From: Brachyspira alvinipulli ATCC 51933
Lineage (GTDB): Bacteria; Spirochaetota; Brachyspiria; Brachyspirales; Brachyspiraceae
Length of the DNA: 64,000 bases
Assembly: GCF_000518245.1 (NCBI RefSeq)
Contig: NZ_KI912402.1
Location: 178,544-242,543, forward strand
Direction: 5' to 3'
This document shows positions 16,799-25,569 of the stretch, piece by piece; position 1 is the stretch's first letter, and every line of letters starts with the position of its first letter. The position numbers and the translations under genes were made by a program. A model generated the notes under the pieces. The model had not been told where the DNA came from and ran no database searches. It worked only from the letters and a program-made list of their open reading frames with translations.

Positions 16799-17920
16799 TC
16801 ATTCTTTGCTTAGTTCCAAGATAGTATCAAGTATTTTATTTTTTAGAACTTCTATATTTATATTATTTTTGGCACTTATAAATACTGCATCATTATATGT
16901 AGTGGATATTCTATTTTTTTGAATTTCATCAATACTGTCAGATTTATTAAATACAACTATTCTTTTTATATGCGAAGCATCTATTTCTTTTATTATGCCT
17001 TCAACATGTATTAGTTTTTCATCTATATTTTCATCGCTTGCATCTGATAAATGCAGTAATAAATCAGCCTCTACAACCTCAGAGAGAGTAGATTTAAATG
17101 AAGCTACCAAAGTATGAGGAAGTCTATCTATGAAACCTACGGTATCACTAATAATAACTTCAACAGGTGTATCATCACTGATATAAAGTTTTCTAGTATG
17201 CGTATCTAAAGTTGCAAATAATTTATCCTCTACATAAACAGTTTCTTTGCATAATAAATTAAATAATGTGCTTTTTCCAGCATTTGTATATCCTACTATA
17301 GCTATTCTAAATGTACTTCCTCTTCCTTTTCTTCCAGTGCTTGCAGATTTTTCTACTTTACTTAATTGTGATTTTAGCTTATGTATTCTCTCTCTTGCAC
17401 GTCTTCTGTCATATTCCAGTTGTTTTTCCCCAGCACCGCCTCTTAATCCGATACCTCCTTTTATCTGACTTAAATTTGTCCTTTTTCCTTTTAGCCTTGG
17501 ATATTCAAATTCTAAAAAAGCCAATTCCACCTGCATTTTTGCAGTCATTGTTTTAGCACGCATTGCAAATATTTCTAATATGATTTCTGTTCTCGTTAGG
17601 GCTGTTATATTAGAACCTTCTTCTATAGCATTCACCTGCGAACCGCTTAATTCATTGTCAAATACAAAATATTCAACATTATCAATTAAGGCAGTCTCTT
17701 TCAAACTTTCTAATTTTCCAGTGCCTATATATGTACCTGCTGATATTTTTTGCTGAATGAACGAATATCTTTCTATTACTTCATAACCAGCAGTATCACA
17801 TAACATTGAAAGTTCATTAAGTATATTATCTATATTTATTTTACTATTTCTATATTGTTTGCTGTCAGCTACAAATATTATATATGCTCTTTTTTTTGTA
17901 TTATTGTTTTTATTTTCCAT
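16799..17920 (-). CDS. hflX: GTPase HflX
   Basis: A 373-residue ribosome-associated GTPase that helps rescue or split stalled ribosomes under stress. The N-terminal HflX domain contains GTYIGTGKLESL (62-73), FDNELSGSQ near 87-95 and the glycine-rich linker GGIGLRGGAGEKQLE (155-169) before a coiled-coil. The G domain has GYTNAGKST at 210-218, DTVGFIDRLPH and FNKSD. The length is normal. It is followed upstream on the same strand by yqeK at a distance of 9 bp, so the two form one operon. Confidence 0.95.
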   Translation of the reverse strand: MENKNNNTKKRAYIIFVADSKQYRNSKINIDNILNELSMLCDTAGYEVIERYSFIQQKISAGTYIGTGKLESLKETALIDNVEYFVFDNELSGSQVNAIEEGSNITALTRTEIILEIFAMRAKTMTAKMQVELAFLEFEYPRLKGKRTNLSQIKGGIGLRGGAGEKQLEYDRRRARERIHKLKSQLSKVEKSASTGRKGRGSTFRIAIVGYTNAGKSTLFNLLCKETVYVEDKLFATLDTHTRKLYISDDTPVEVIISDTVGFIDRLPHTLVASFKSTLSEVVEADLLLHLSDASDENIDEKLIHVEGIIKEIDASHIKRIVVFNKSDSIDEIQKNRISTTYNDAVFISAKNNINIEVLKNKILDTILELSKE

Positions 17921-17929
17921 AAATGTATA

Positions 17930-18499
17930 TTACCTAATAACTAATGAGTTGTAAAGTTCTATTGTTCTATCTGATAAATATTGTTTTTTACTAATTACAA
18001 AACTTATAGATTCCATAACCACTTCCAAAAAAGCATTATCAAAATCTGTAAAAATTTTTTCTCTTATCTTATCTGCTGTTTCTAGTTTGCGTGTAGGTTC
18101 AAGATAGTCAGCAGCATATATTATTTTTTCAAGCATAGTCATATTACCATGTCCTACTGTATGGCTTTCTATGGCATTTAGAATTTCTTTGTCTGTTATA
18201 TAAAATTCTTTTTCGGATATTATAGCACTTACTCTAGCATGAAGTAAAGCTCCGGTTATATAGCTTGGATACTCTTTATTATCATTTTCAAGTATAATTT
18301 TACGCATTTCATCATCTTTGTATCTTTTTCCTAAATCATGGCATAATGCTGCTATTGAAGTTTTATATAAGTCTATATTGTATTTTTCAGCTATTGATAC
18401 AGAAAGTTCTCTAGTTGAAAGTATATGTTTTTCTCTAAATGGTAAATATTCTCTTATATATTTTATTATTTCTAATTCTTTATTGCTAAATTCTATCAT
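17930..18499 (-). CDS. yqeK: HD-domain symmetrical Ap4A hydrolase, YqeK-like
   Basis: A 189-residue HD-superfamily protein. Metal-ligand candidates are His25, His54-Asp55 (ALCHDLGKRY), His87 (LLHARVS), His113 (ESHTVGH) and Asp131 (YAADYLEPTR). The YqeK family hydrolyses diadenosine tetraphosphate to ADP and is often next to nadD. Here nadD is over 40 kb away (58852-59430), and yqeK instead precedes hflX by 9 bp. Assignment rests on the arrangement of motifs and the length. Confidence 0.87.
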   Translation of the reverse strand: MIEFSNKELEIIKYIREYLPFREKHILSTRELSVSIAEKYNIDLYKTSIAALCHDLGKRYKDDEMRKIILENDNKEYPSYITGALLHARVSAIISEKEFYITDKEILNAIESHTVGHGNMTMLEKIIYAADYLEPTRKLETADKIREKIFTDFDNAFLEVVMESISFVISKKQYLSDRTIELYNSLVIR

Positions 18500-18681
18500 T
18501 TTATTACTACCGGTATTATATTTTATGTTATTTTATTATACTGATATAATTTTGTCAATTTTATACATTATTAAAATAAATTTATTTTATTTGTGAAATT
18601 ACCGTTAAAAAATTAATTATCATATTGACTTATGCCATTAATAAAGTTAACATTATTATATAATATTTTAGGATTTTTATA

Positions 18682-19866
18682 ATGATTAACTATGATAATA
18701 TTGTATCTTTTAAAAAATCCTCTTTAATATTTATAGAGGATCAGTATCCAAAACATTCTTTCTATATAATAACTAAAGGTAAAGCAGTATCATACGGTAA
18801 TTATTTTGATGATAATATTGAATATTCTAAAGGTCATATATTAGGTTTAGTTAATTGTGTTTTGAATGAACCATACTTTTTTAATGTAAAAGCAGAAGAA
18901 GATGTTGAAGCATTAGAAATATATATAAATGATATTATAAATATATATAATAAAGATATAATAAAAAAGATTTATGGTTATTTATATAATTCTTTTGAAC
19001 TATGGCTTAGTAAATATTATAGAAAGTTATCTCATAATCAGTCTATTACTAAAGATGATTTGACAGAAGAATATATTTTAGATATGGCAAAAATATATAT
19101 TGATAATGATTTGCCTACAGTTTCATATAAAATTTATAATCAATATTTAGAGTTATTTCCTAATAGTAGTAATATCGGTATGGTTAAAAATTTTATCTCT
19201 TCAATGCAGGAATACAATGTAGAAGAGGCTACTGAAATGGAAGATAATATTTTTTATTATAAGAAAGGATATTGTTTATATAGTGAACTTAGGGCAAGCA
19301 ATTATATTTATCTTATTAATTCTGGTAAGATTGGAATATATAATATAGTAAACTCCAAATTAGTTACAAGATATATATATTCCAGCAATAATGTTATAGA
19401 TGGATATGCCCCTGATCTTAATTATCAAGCATTATCAACTGCTGCTGTCATATTGGAGGATGCTAAAATAAAATTATTAAAAAAAGAAGATGTGATGTCA
19501 ATGATATTTAATGTTAACTCATTAAGATTGTATTATTTGAAAATAGTATCTGCAAAAATAAGAAATAATATATTAAAAGTTATGGCACTTAATGCAGATG
19601 ATATATCAATGAAATTATTTATAACCATTTATTATATTTTAAAAACAGAAATACTATTTAGTAAAGAAATAAATTCTGTTGATCTTTTATATAAAGTAAA
19701 TGATATAGCTGCAATAATAGGTTATAGTAATATTTCTGTAGTAAAAAATGAATTAAAAAAAATAAATTCCTTAAGCATACATGATGATTATATACATGTA
19801 TTAAATATTAATAATTTTATAAAAGAATATGAAACGCATAAGAAAATAATAATATCAAAGAATTAA
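18682..19866 (+). CDS. Crp-like protein with two degenerate cyclic-nucleotide-binding-type domains
   Basis: A 394-residue protein. Residues about 5-85 (HSFYIITKGKAVSYG, SKGHILGLVNCVL) and about 195-285 (NYIYLINSGKIGIYN) each resemble a cNMP-binding beta roll. Between them is a helical stretch like a TPR-type pair (DMAKIYIDNDLPTVSYKIY). The C terminus (residues about 330-385, KVNDIAAIIGYSNISVVKNE) looks like a Crp-type winged helix. The phosphate-binding cassette arginine is not obvious in either roll, so true cyclic nucleotide binding is doubtful. Comparable double-domain proteins occur in spirochaetes. A candidate promoter TTGACT (18625) with TAACAT 17 bp later precedes it. Confidence 0.65.
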   Translation: MINYDNIVSFKKSSLIFIEDQYPKHSFYIITKGKAVSYGNYFDDNIEYSKGHILGLVNCVLNEPYFFNVKAEEDVEALEIYINDIINIYNKDIIKKIYGYLYNSFELWLSKYYRKLSHNQSITKDDLTEEYILDMAKIYIDNDLPTVSYKIYNQYLELFPNSSNIGMVKNFISSMQEYNVEEATEMEDNIFYYKKGYCLYSELRASNYIYLINSGKIGIYNIVNSKLVTRYIYSSNNVIDGYAPDLNYQALSTAAVILEDAKIKLLKKEDVMSMIFNVNSLRLYYLKIVSAKIRNNILKVMALNADDISMKLFITIYYILKTEILFSKEINSVDLLYKVNDIAAIIGYSNISVVKNELKKINSLSIHDDYIHVLNINNFIKEYETHKKIIISKN

Positions 19867-19891
19867 AGTTATTGCAAAATTAATTTATTAT

Positions 19892-21295
19892 TTATTTTCC
19901 TATACAGAAGTTAGCAAATATTTCATTTATTACTTCTTCTGCATCAATTTTTCCGCTTATATTTCCAAGTATGTTATTTAATATATTCATCTCTTCTGCA
20001 ACTTCATCTAAAGAAAAAGATTGTTTTGATTTTTCTATACATATATCAAGCTGTTTTAGACTCTTTTCCAAATATCCTTTTTCTCTGCTGTTAACGTAAC
20101 TTTCTTTATTAAAGATTTCCATATCAGAATCAGAAACATAATTTTTTAATGACTGTATTAATTTTTCTTTGCCTTCTTTTGTTTTGGTGCTTATTTTTAT
20201 TATGTTTTCAGAGTTAATATTATAATCAAATTTATTTTCTGAGTCTGTTTTATTTAGAATATAAATTATATTTTTGTTATTTAATGTTTTTAAGAATTCT
20301 ATTAAGTTTATATCATCTTCATTGGCTTTATCGCTTATATCAAAAACTGCAATTATAATATTAGCTTCATCAGCACATTTTTTCGCTCTTTCAATACCTT
20401 CAAGTTCTATATCATTATCAGCCTCTTTATGAAATCCTGCTGTATCCATTAAATAAAAAGGTATATTATCAATATAAATATTTTCACTTAAAAAGTCCCT
20501 AGTAGTACCCGCTATATTAGAAACAATAGCTCTTTCTCTATCAAGTATCATATTAAATATACTGCTTTTTCCAGCATTAACTCTTCCTAGTATAGCAACT
20601 TTTATACCGTTTATAAGTGTTTCAACTCTTTTTGAATTGGATAAAATATTTTCTATATCTTTTTTTAATTCATAAAAATTTTCTATTAATTTATCATACG
20701 AAAAATTTTCAGTATCATCTTCTGGAAAATCTAATTCTCCGCATACAAGCATAAGAGAGTTTTTGATATTTTCTCTGAGTTTATCTATCTCTCTAGTGAG
20801 TCTTCCACGCATTTTATATATGCTTGCCTCAGCCATAAGTTTATTATTGGAATCTATTAAATCATGTATAGCTTCAGCCTCGCTTATTCCTATACGTCCG
20901 TTAATGTATGCTCTGTATGTAAACTCGCCTCTGTTAGCAGCTCTTGCTCCTTGTCTTATTATAAGATTTATTAAAGAATCTATTACTACAATACTTCCAT
21001 GAGATATAAACTCTATAGTATCTTCAGAAGTAAATGTATTTGGAGATAGGGTAGAAAGAACAATAAGCTCATCTATAGGCGTATTATTTTCATCTTTTAC
21101 CAAAGCATAATAACTTTTTCTATGTTCAAAATTATTTATGTTTTTACTTTCATTACCAGCATAATAACATATTTTTGATGCTATTTCTAATGCTTTATTT
21201 CCAGACATTCTTATTATAGCTAATGCGCTTTTTGAATACGGGCTTGATAATGCCACAATAGTATCTTTTATATCGTATAAGTTATATTCATTCAT
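19892..21295 (-). CDS. mnmE: tRNA modification GTPase MnmE
   Basis: A 467-residue protein that, with MnmG, modifies U34 of tRNAs (cmnm5U). The N-terminal folate-binding domain shows LSSPYSKSALAIIRMSG and RGEFTYRAYINGRIGISEAEA. The G domain has GRVNAGKSS near 231-239, DTAGFH and NKTDS. The C-terminal residues CIGK give the conserved C-x-G-K ending. Complete and of normal length. It is last in an operon-like minus-strand run, after tsaE and the BatD-like gene. Confidence 0.96.
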   Translation of the reverse strand: MNEYNLYDIKDTIVALSSPYSKSALAIIRMSGNKALEIASKICYYAGNESKNINNFEHRKSYYALVKDENNTPIDELIVLSTLSPNTFTSEDTIEFISHGSIVVIDSLINLIIRQGARAANRGEFTYRAYINGRIGISEAEAIHDLIDSNNKLMAEASIYKMRGRLTREIDKLRENIKNSLMLVCGELDFPEDDTENFSYDKLIENFYELKKDIENILSNSKRVETLINGIKVAILGRVNAGKSSIFNMILDRERAIVSNIAGTTRDFLSENIYIDNIPFYLMDTAGFHKEADNDIELEGIERAKKCADEANIIIAVFDISDKANEDDINLIEFLKTLNNKNIIYILNKTDSENKFDYNINSENIIKISTKTKEGKEKLIQSLKNYVSDSDMEIFNKESYVNSREKGYLEKSLKQLDICIEKSKQSFSLDEVAEEMNILNNILGNISGKIDAEEVINEIFANFCIGK

Positions 21296-21301
21296 ATTTC
21301 T

Positions 21302-22315
21302 TTATAATGATTTTTCTTTTAATTTTTTTGTTTTCTTTTTTAATTTCTTTTGTTCTCTTCTTTCTTCTTTCATTATTTTTTTATTTTCTTTTTCCTGTAA
21401 TTTTAAAGCAGTTTGTAAATTACCATTTTTTATTATATAGTCAACACAGAAATTATAGTCTTTCTGCATTATATTAAGTTCCGGAATTTGTTTGGCAAAT
21501 TTTACATAATCTGCCTGCTCAAACATATTTATTATATATTCACTTTCTTCAAAATTATTTTCTTTGAATAATTGATTTATTTCACTTGTTGTCATATCTT
21601 CTATATTAAATTTAAATCTCTTAGTAAGATATCTTTTGAATATAAAAGTTAATTCAAAATAGTATTCGGCATATCTATGTTCATTATAATAAACATTGCT
21701 GTCCATGTTTTTTAATGAGTTTAATGCTTCGGTATCTTCTTTTATATTAATTTTTTCATTAAATTTCTTTTCTATATATTTTACTATAGAAAATATTAAT
21801 ATTATTATTCCTACAATTGCAAAAGCAATTAATACAATGATTCCCCATACATATTTAGGCATTTTTAAGCCAATAGTATTTTTCATAGGAGGTAGTATTT
21901 CACCATCTGAGAAAGGATATACTAATACCGTTACATCTTCCCCATATAGTTCTTCATATTTATTATTATAATTGTATGATATCTTAAAAGGAAATATAAC
22001 AAATTGTCCTACATCATAAAAACCAATTTGGTATTTAATTATTCTTTCTTTATATTCGCCTATATCACTATTTTTATTTTCTACTGAGATGATTCTGCAT
22101 TTATTATCTCTGTCATCAAATGAAACATCTTCATATTTATATTCTATATCTTTTTTAGATATTATATGAACCTCATATTCTATTGTATTTCCAATTATTG
22201 TATTTACTGATGATACGCTTGTTTTTGCATACATTACAGTATTTTTTTCTATTTTCTTTGAACATGAATTCAATAATATAAATAGTATTAAAAAAAATAA
22301 AAACACTTTTTTCAT
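21302..22315 (-). CDS. BatD-like membrane lipoprotein (uncertain)
   Basis: A 337-residue protein. The N terminus is a lipoprotein signal with lipobox ending LLNSC (Cys18). An immunoglobulin-like exported region (about 30-140) follows, then one membrane span (about 153-175, WGIIVLIAFAIVGIIILIF), then a cytosolic helical domain and a Lys/Glu-rich tail (KKLKKKTKKLKEK). This order resembles the second half of BatD (aerotolerance-type) proteins, but sequence identity cannot be judged by eye. The start overlaps the tsaE stop by four bases, so it is translationally coupled to it. A DUF58 protein, the usual Bat-operon partner, is encoded far away at 55623. Confidence 0.55.
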   Translation of the reverse strand: MKKVFLFFLILFILLNSCSKKIEKNTVMYAKTSVSSVNTIIGNTIEYEVHIISKKDIEYKYEDVSFDDRDNKCRIISVENKNSDIGEYKERIIKYQIGFYDVGQFVIFPFKISYNYNNKYEELYGEDVTVLVYPFSDGEILPPMKNTIGLKMPKYVWGIIVLIAFAIVGIIILIFSIVKYIEKKFNEKINIKEDTEALNSLKNMDSNVYYNEHRYAEYYFELTFIFKRYLTKRFKFNIEDMTTSEINQLFKENNFEESEYIINMFEQADYVKFAKQIPELNIMQKDYNFCVDYIIKNGNLQTALKLQEKENKKIMKEERREQKKLKKKTKKLKEKSL

Positions 22316-22761
22316 GAAACTAAACTTATCCTATATAATCTGCTGTCTTCTTCTTCTCTGCATATTTCAAATATATAATAAGGCGGTTCAAAATAATCTT
22401 TAAATTTATCTCCCCATTCAATCATTGTAATACCATTTTCTCTAATTTTATCTTTAAAACCTATATCATCAAGTTCTTCCTTACTTTCAAGTCTGTATAA
22501 GTCTGCATGTCTTAAGATGCTTTCATCTCCATTTAGAATAATATTATATTCATTTATCAATGTAAAAGACGGACTGCTTACAATATCTTCGCTTTCTAAT
22601 AATCTTGATAATATTCTTACAAATGTGGTTTTTCCAAATCCTAAATTGCCTTCCATTATTATGATGTCGCCATCTTTTAATATGCTTTTTAGATATTTGG
22701 CAATATCCTCTATGTTTTCAATCTTTATATTTTTTTCTTCTTTTAGGATTTCTTTCTTCAT
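22312..22761 (-). CDS. tsaE: tRNA N6-threonylcarbamoyladenosine biosynthesis ATPase TsaE
   Basis: A 149-residue ATPase of the t6A pathway, partner of TsaB and TsaD. Walker A is GNLGFGKTT near residues 41-49, followed by SSPSFTLINEY (switch-like, about 80-90), LYRLESKEELDDIGF and the family hallmark MIEWGDKF near 116-123. Complete. It is first of three tightly packed minus-strand genes (tsaE, BatD-like, mnmE), two of which act on tRNA. Confidence 0.94.
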   Translation of the reverse strand: MKKEILKEEKNIKIENIEDIAKYLKSILKDGDIIIMEGNLGFGKTTFVRILSRLLESEDIVSSPSFTLINEYNIILNGDESILRHADLYRLESKEELDDIGFKDKIRENGITMIEWGDKFKDYFEPPYYIFEICREEEDSRLYRISLVS

Positions 22762-22798
22762 AGTTTTTCAAAAAATAAAATAATAGAAAAATAATATA

Positions 22799-23779
22799 TT
22801 ATAGGGAATTATTTGTCAAATATAGATTGTCATCTTTTTGAATATTTTGTATATTAAGCATTTCCATAATTGCAAACATAGATATTAATCTTAATGAAAA
22901 ATTGCTCATATCAATTCCTGCAAGCATAAAGAGTGTAAATATTATTAATTTAGGATAATAAATTTTTACCAAAATTGATGTCATAAATGATGTAAATAAA
23001 GTCATAAAAAACATTATTATTATTACCATATAAACTATGAATGGTAAATACATTACAATACCTAATGCACTAAAAAATGATATTACCATTAAGAAAAAAT
23101 GACTTCCAAATACAAATATAGCCACAGAAGCAAATACTATAGATAAAGTTACAAATATGAATGATTTATTAATATTATGCATAACTACATGTTTTATAAA
23201 CACTAAAATATATGCTATCATCAATATAGTAAAGGAAAATGATGATAATTTTATCATATAGTTAGAAATAAAAGTTGATATATAATGAAAAATATCAGTA
23301 TCTATAATTTTATTTGAAGATATTATAAGATAATTTATATTAGATGATAATAAAGATAATAGAACAAATATATATATTCCTCTTTCTAATTCATTTATAT
23401 CTTTTGATAAAATTATAGGAAGCATGATTTTTATAGTAAGAATTAATGTAATTATAAAAAATGATAATTCTATAATATTATGTATAGTGATTTCCATTAT
23501 ATATAATCTTAGAGTACCAAGTATTAAAAAAAGTATTCCAATTACAGCAAGCATAATATTAGAGTTGAATAAGCAATTATAAAATTTATAAAATACCAGT
23601 AAAAAGAAAATGAGCAATACTGCATAATCCAAAATAGAAGTAATTAAATATAGAAAAGAATTGTTATCAATAATAATAGCTCTAAAAAGCAAATAATTAA
23701 ATAATACAATAATAATCAATACATAAGACCAAAAGTTGTATGTACTGACAAAAGATATATTTTTATTTAATTGAATCAT
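22799..23779 (-). CDS. Multi-span membrane protein of unknown function
   Basis: A 326-residue protein that is almost entirely hydrophobic, with about eight to nine predicted spans and no signal peptide apart from its first span. Short charged loops occur near residues 125-130 (SKDINELERG) and 200. I see no transporter or enzyme motif. It sits between tsaE and the L,D-transpeptidase on the same strand, with gaps of 37 and 64 bp. I do not recognise the family. Confidence 0.6.
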   Translation of the reverse strand: MIQLNKNISFVSTYNFWSYVLIIIVLFNYLLFRAIIIDNNSFLYLITSILDYAVLLIFFLLVFYKFYNCLFNSNIMLAVIGILFLILGTLRLYIMEITIHNIIELSFFIITLILTIKIMLPIILSKDINELERGIYIFVLLSLLSSNINYLIISSNKIIDTDIFHYISTFISNYMIKLSSFSFTILMIAYILVFIKHVVMHNINKSFIFVTLSIVFASVAIFVFGSHFFLMVISFFSALGIVMYLPFIVYMVIIIMFFMTLFTSFMTSILVKIYYPKLIIFTLFMLAGIDMSNFSLRLISMFAIMEMLNIQNIQKDDNLYLTNNSL

Positions 23780-23843
23780 TAACCTACTATCCGATTATTA
23801 TGTATTCTACATATTAATATCATTATAAAAAAATTGCAAGGAT

Positions 23844-24587
23844 TTAAAATACATAGTTTCCATTTGAATCTACTTTGATATTTAATTCTTTTTTAGAATT
23901 TTGGAATATATCATATCCTGTTTTTATATTGCTCCAAAAATCTGTTAATGATTTGCCGTATTCTTTTTTATAATAATTAAAATTAGCATCATTCATTTTA
24001 AAAGGGAATATATAAACAGGTATTTTATTTTGTCCGCTGTCTTTAGCATATACGGCATATATATAAATTTCTTTTATTTTGTCATCAGTCATAGGCATGC
24101 ATCCTATTGTAACTGTAGAACCATGAATAAATATATCTCCTCCCAATCTTGCAGCATCGCTTTTCTTTTTATCAGATTCATTTGGATAATTGATTCCAAG
24201 TGAAAGATAATAACTGCTTGCAGGGTTAAATCTGTCTATATAATAAAAACCTTCCGGTACTTGCAAATCGCCTTCTTTTCTTTTAGGACCTAATATTCCG
24301 GATTTTGATACTATATTGTATGTTTTTATTAATTTATATGTTTTATCTGTTTTATTTTTGGCGTATATTTCTAATATGTCCTCTTGCTTGTATGCTGTTA
24401 TTAGAATATTTAATTCATTTAATTTTATATTATTATTTTTTAATGTATCTTTTACTAATTTATCTTTTTCTTTTATTGCTGTTCTTACTCTGCTGTATCT
24501 TTTTTGATCTTCAAGAAAATTGCCTGCAAATAGCATTGAATTTATCATATTTAAAATAATTATAATGAATAATATTATTTTTTTCAT
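23844..24587 (-). CDS. L,D-transpeptidase (YkuD domain) family protein
   Basis: A 247-residue exported protein: signal peptide to about residue 21 (NSMLFA), a helical N-terminal part, then a YkuD catalytic domain. The domain begins GPKRKEGDLQVPEGFYYI (100-117) and carries the active-site motif FIHGSTVTIGCMPMTDD with His155 and Cys163. The combination resembles YafK-type proteins, which in E. coli act on lipoprotein-peptidoglycan links, so a cell-wall role in the periplasm is likely. Exact reaction not determined. Confidence 0.87.
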   Translation of the reverse strand: MKKIILFIIIILNMINSMLFAGNFLEDQKRYSRVRTAIKEKDKLVKDTLKNNNIKLNELNILITAYKQEDILEIYAKNKTDKTYKLIKTYNIVSKSGILGPKRKEGDLQVPEGFYYIDRFNPASSYYLSLGINYPNESDKKKSDAARLGGDIFIHGSTVTIGCMPMTDDKIKEIYIYAVYAKDSGQNKIPVYIFPFKMNDANFNYYKKEYGKSLTDFWSNIKTGYDIFQNSKKELNIKVDSNGNYVF

Positions 24588-24623
24588 AAACCTTCCTTTT
24601 AATCTATTATCGTAAATATTTTC

Positions 24624-24652
24624 TTGATAAAAAGTGTTTTTTATAGTATTAT
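24624..24652 (+). promoter_or_regulatory. Promoter of the thioredoxin-like/GNAT pair
   Basis: -35 TTGATA (24624-24629), 17-bp spacer, -10 TATTAT (24647-24652), 43 bp before the start codon, which is preceded by a strong cggaggg ribosome site. Confidence 0.65.
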
Positions 24653-24694
24653 GTAAGTATATTCTAACATATATTTTAACGGAGGGAGTTATTA

Positions 24695-25054
24695 ATGATA
24701 ACTTTTAAAGATATTGATGAAAAAGAAATGCAATATATAATTGATAACAATGAAGTAAGCGATAATATAAAAAAAGCATCTGAAAATGTTCTTGCTATAT
24801 TTACTCAAGATTGGTGTGGAGATTGGAAAGGATTAGAAAGAGAGTTAAAATCTAATGAAGAGAAATCTCCTATAGATATTACAATTTTTATTTGCATGTA
24901 TAATCAAAGTCCATTATATGAACCTTTTATGAATTTTAAAGAAACTGTATGGAATAATGAATTAATACCATATTTAAGATATTATAAAAATGGTTCTCTT
25001 GTTAAAGATACTAATCATTTGCCTTTTCAAAGATTAATAAAAGCCTTTGAGTAA
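24695..25054 (+). CDS. Thioredoxin-like protein with a single active-site cysteine
   Basis: A 119-residue cytoplasmic protein with a thioredoxin-type start (VLAIFTQDWCGDWKGLEREL). The usual C-x-x-C is C-G-D-W here (Cys41 followed by Trp44), so the resolving cysteine is missing. The only other cysteine is Cys68 in IFICMYNQ. It resembles small thioredoxin-fold proteins found in Firmicutes and spirochaetes. A monothiol or non-redox role is possible. The next gene follows directly, and the end of this one overlaps an upstream TTG of that frame. Confidence 0.7.
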   Translation: MITFKDIDEKEMQYIIDNNEVSDNIKKASENVLAIFTQDWCGDWKGLERELKSNEEKSPIDITIFICMYNQSPLYEPFMNFKETVWNNELIPYLRYYKNGSLVKDTNHLPFQRLIKAFE

Positions 25055-25070
25055 ATTTAAAAGTAATAAT

Positions 25071-25520
25071 ATGTTTAAAATTGAGAGGGCGAGTTTAGAA
25101 AATCTTGAAGATGTTTCTATTCTCGCCAAAAATATATATTTGAAATATAATTCCAATTTGGACACTAAAGAAGGAATTGAGAATGTGCTTATGTTTATTT
25201 CATTTGAGAATATGAAAGTAAGGTTTTTTATGGAAGGTTCCTTGATACTTACCGCAAAAGATGATAATGATATTATAGTAGGAATGCTTGAAATAACTAA
25301 TTATGATCATATATCTCTTTTTTTTGTAGATGATAAGCATTTTAAATTAGGAATAGCAACCCAGTTATTTGAAGAGGCTAAAAATATATTAAAATCTGAT
25401 AAATATACTGTAAAATCTAGTAATTATGCTTTGGAATTTTATAAAAAGTTGGGTTTCGTACAATTATTTAATGATATTCAAATTGAAAATGGGGTTCATT
25501 TTCATTATATGATTTATTAA
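25071..25520 (+). CDS. GNAT-family N-acetyltransferase
   Basis: A 149-residue acetyltransferase. Recognisable: MFKIERASLENLEDVSILA at the N terminus, LEITNYDHISLFFVDDKHF (motif A strand) with FKLGIATQLFEEAKNIL (the acetyl-CoA loop, a variant of R/Q-x-x-G-x-G/A) and SSNYALEFYKKLGFVQLF at the end. ATG 25071 is preferred; a TTG eight codons earlier overlaps the previous gene. Substrate unknown. A strong bidirectional terminator follows. Confidence 0.85.
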   Translation: MFKIERASLENLEDVSILAKNIYLKYNSNLDTKEGIENVLMFISFENMKVRFFMEGSLILTAKDDNDIIVGMLEITNYDHISLFFVDDKHFKLGIATQLFEEAKNILKSDKYTVKSSNYALEFYKKLGFVQLFNDIQIENGVHFHYMIY

Positions 25521-25568
25521 AGTAAAAGCAATGTTTTATATTCATTACTTTTACTTTAAATATTTTTT
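25519..25568. terminator. Bidirectional terminator between GNAT and chemoreceptor genes
   Basis: A perfect 10-bp stem, aaagtaaaag (25519-25528) with cttttacttt (25548-25557), extended by aatg/catt inside the loop and followed by attttttatt. The two flanking genes converge. Confidence 0.75.
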
Positions 25569-25569
25569 A

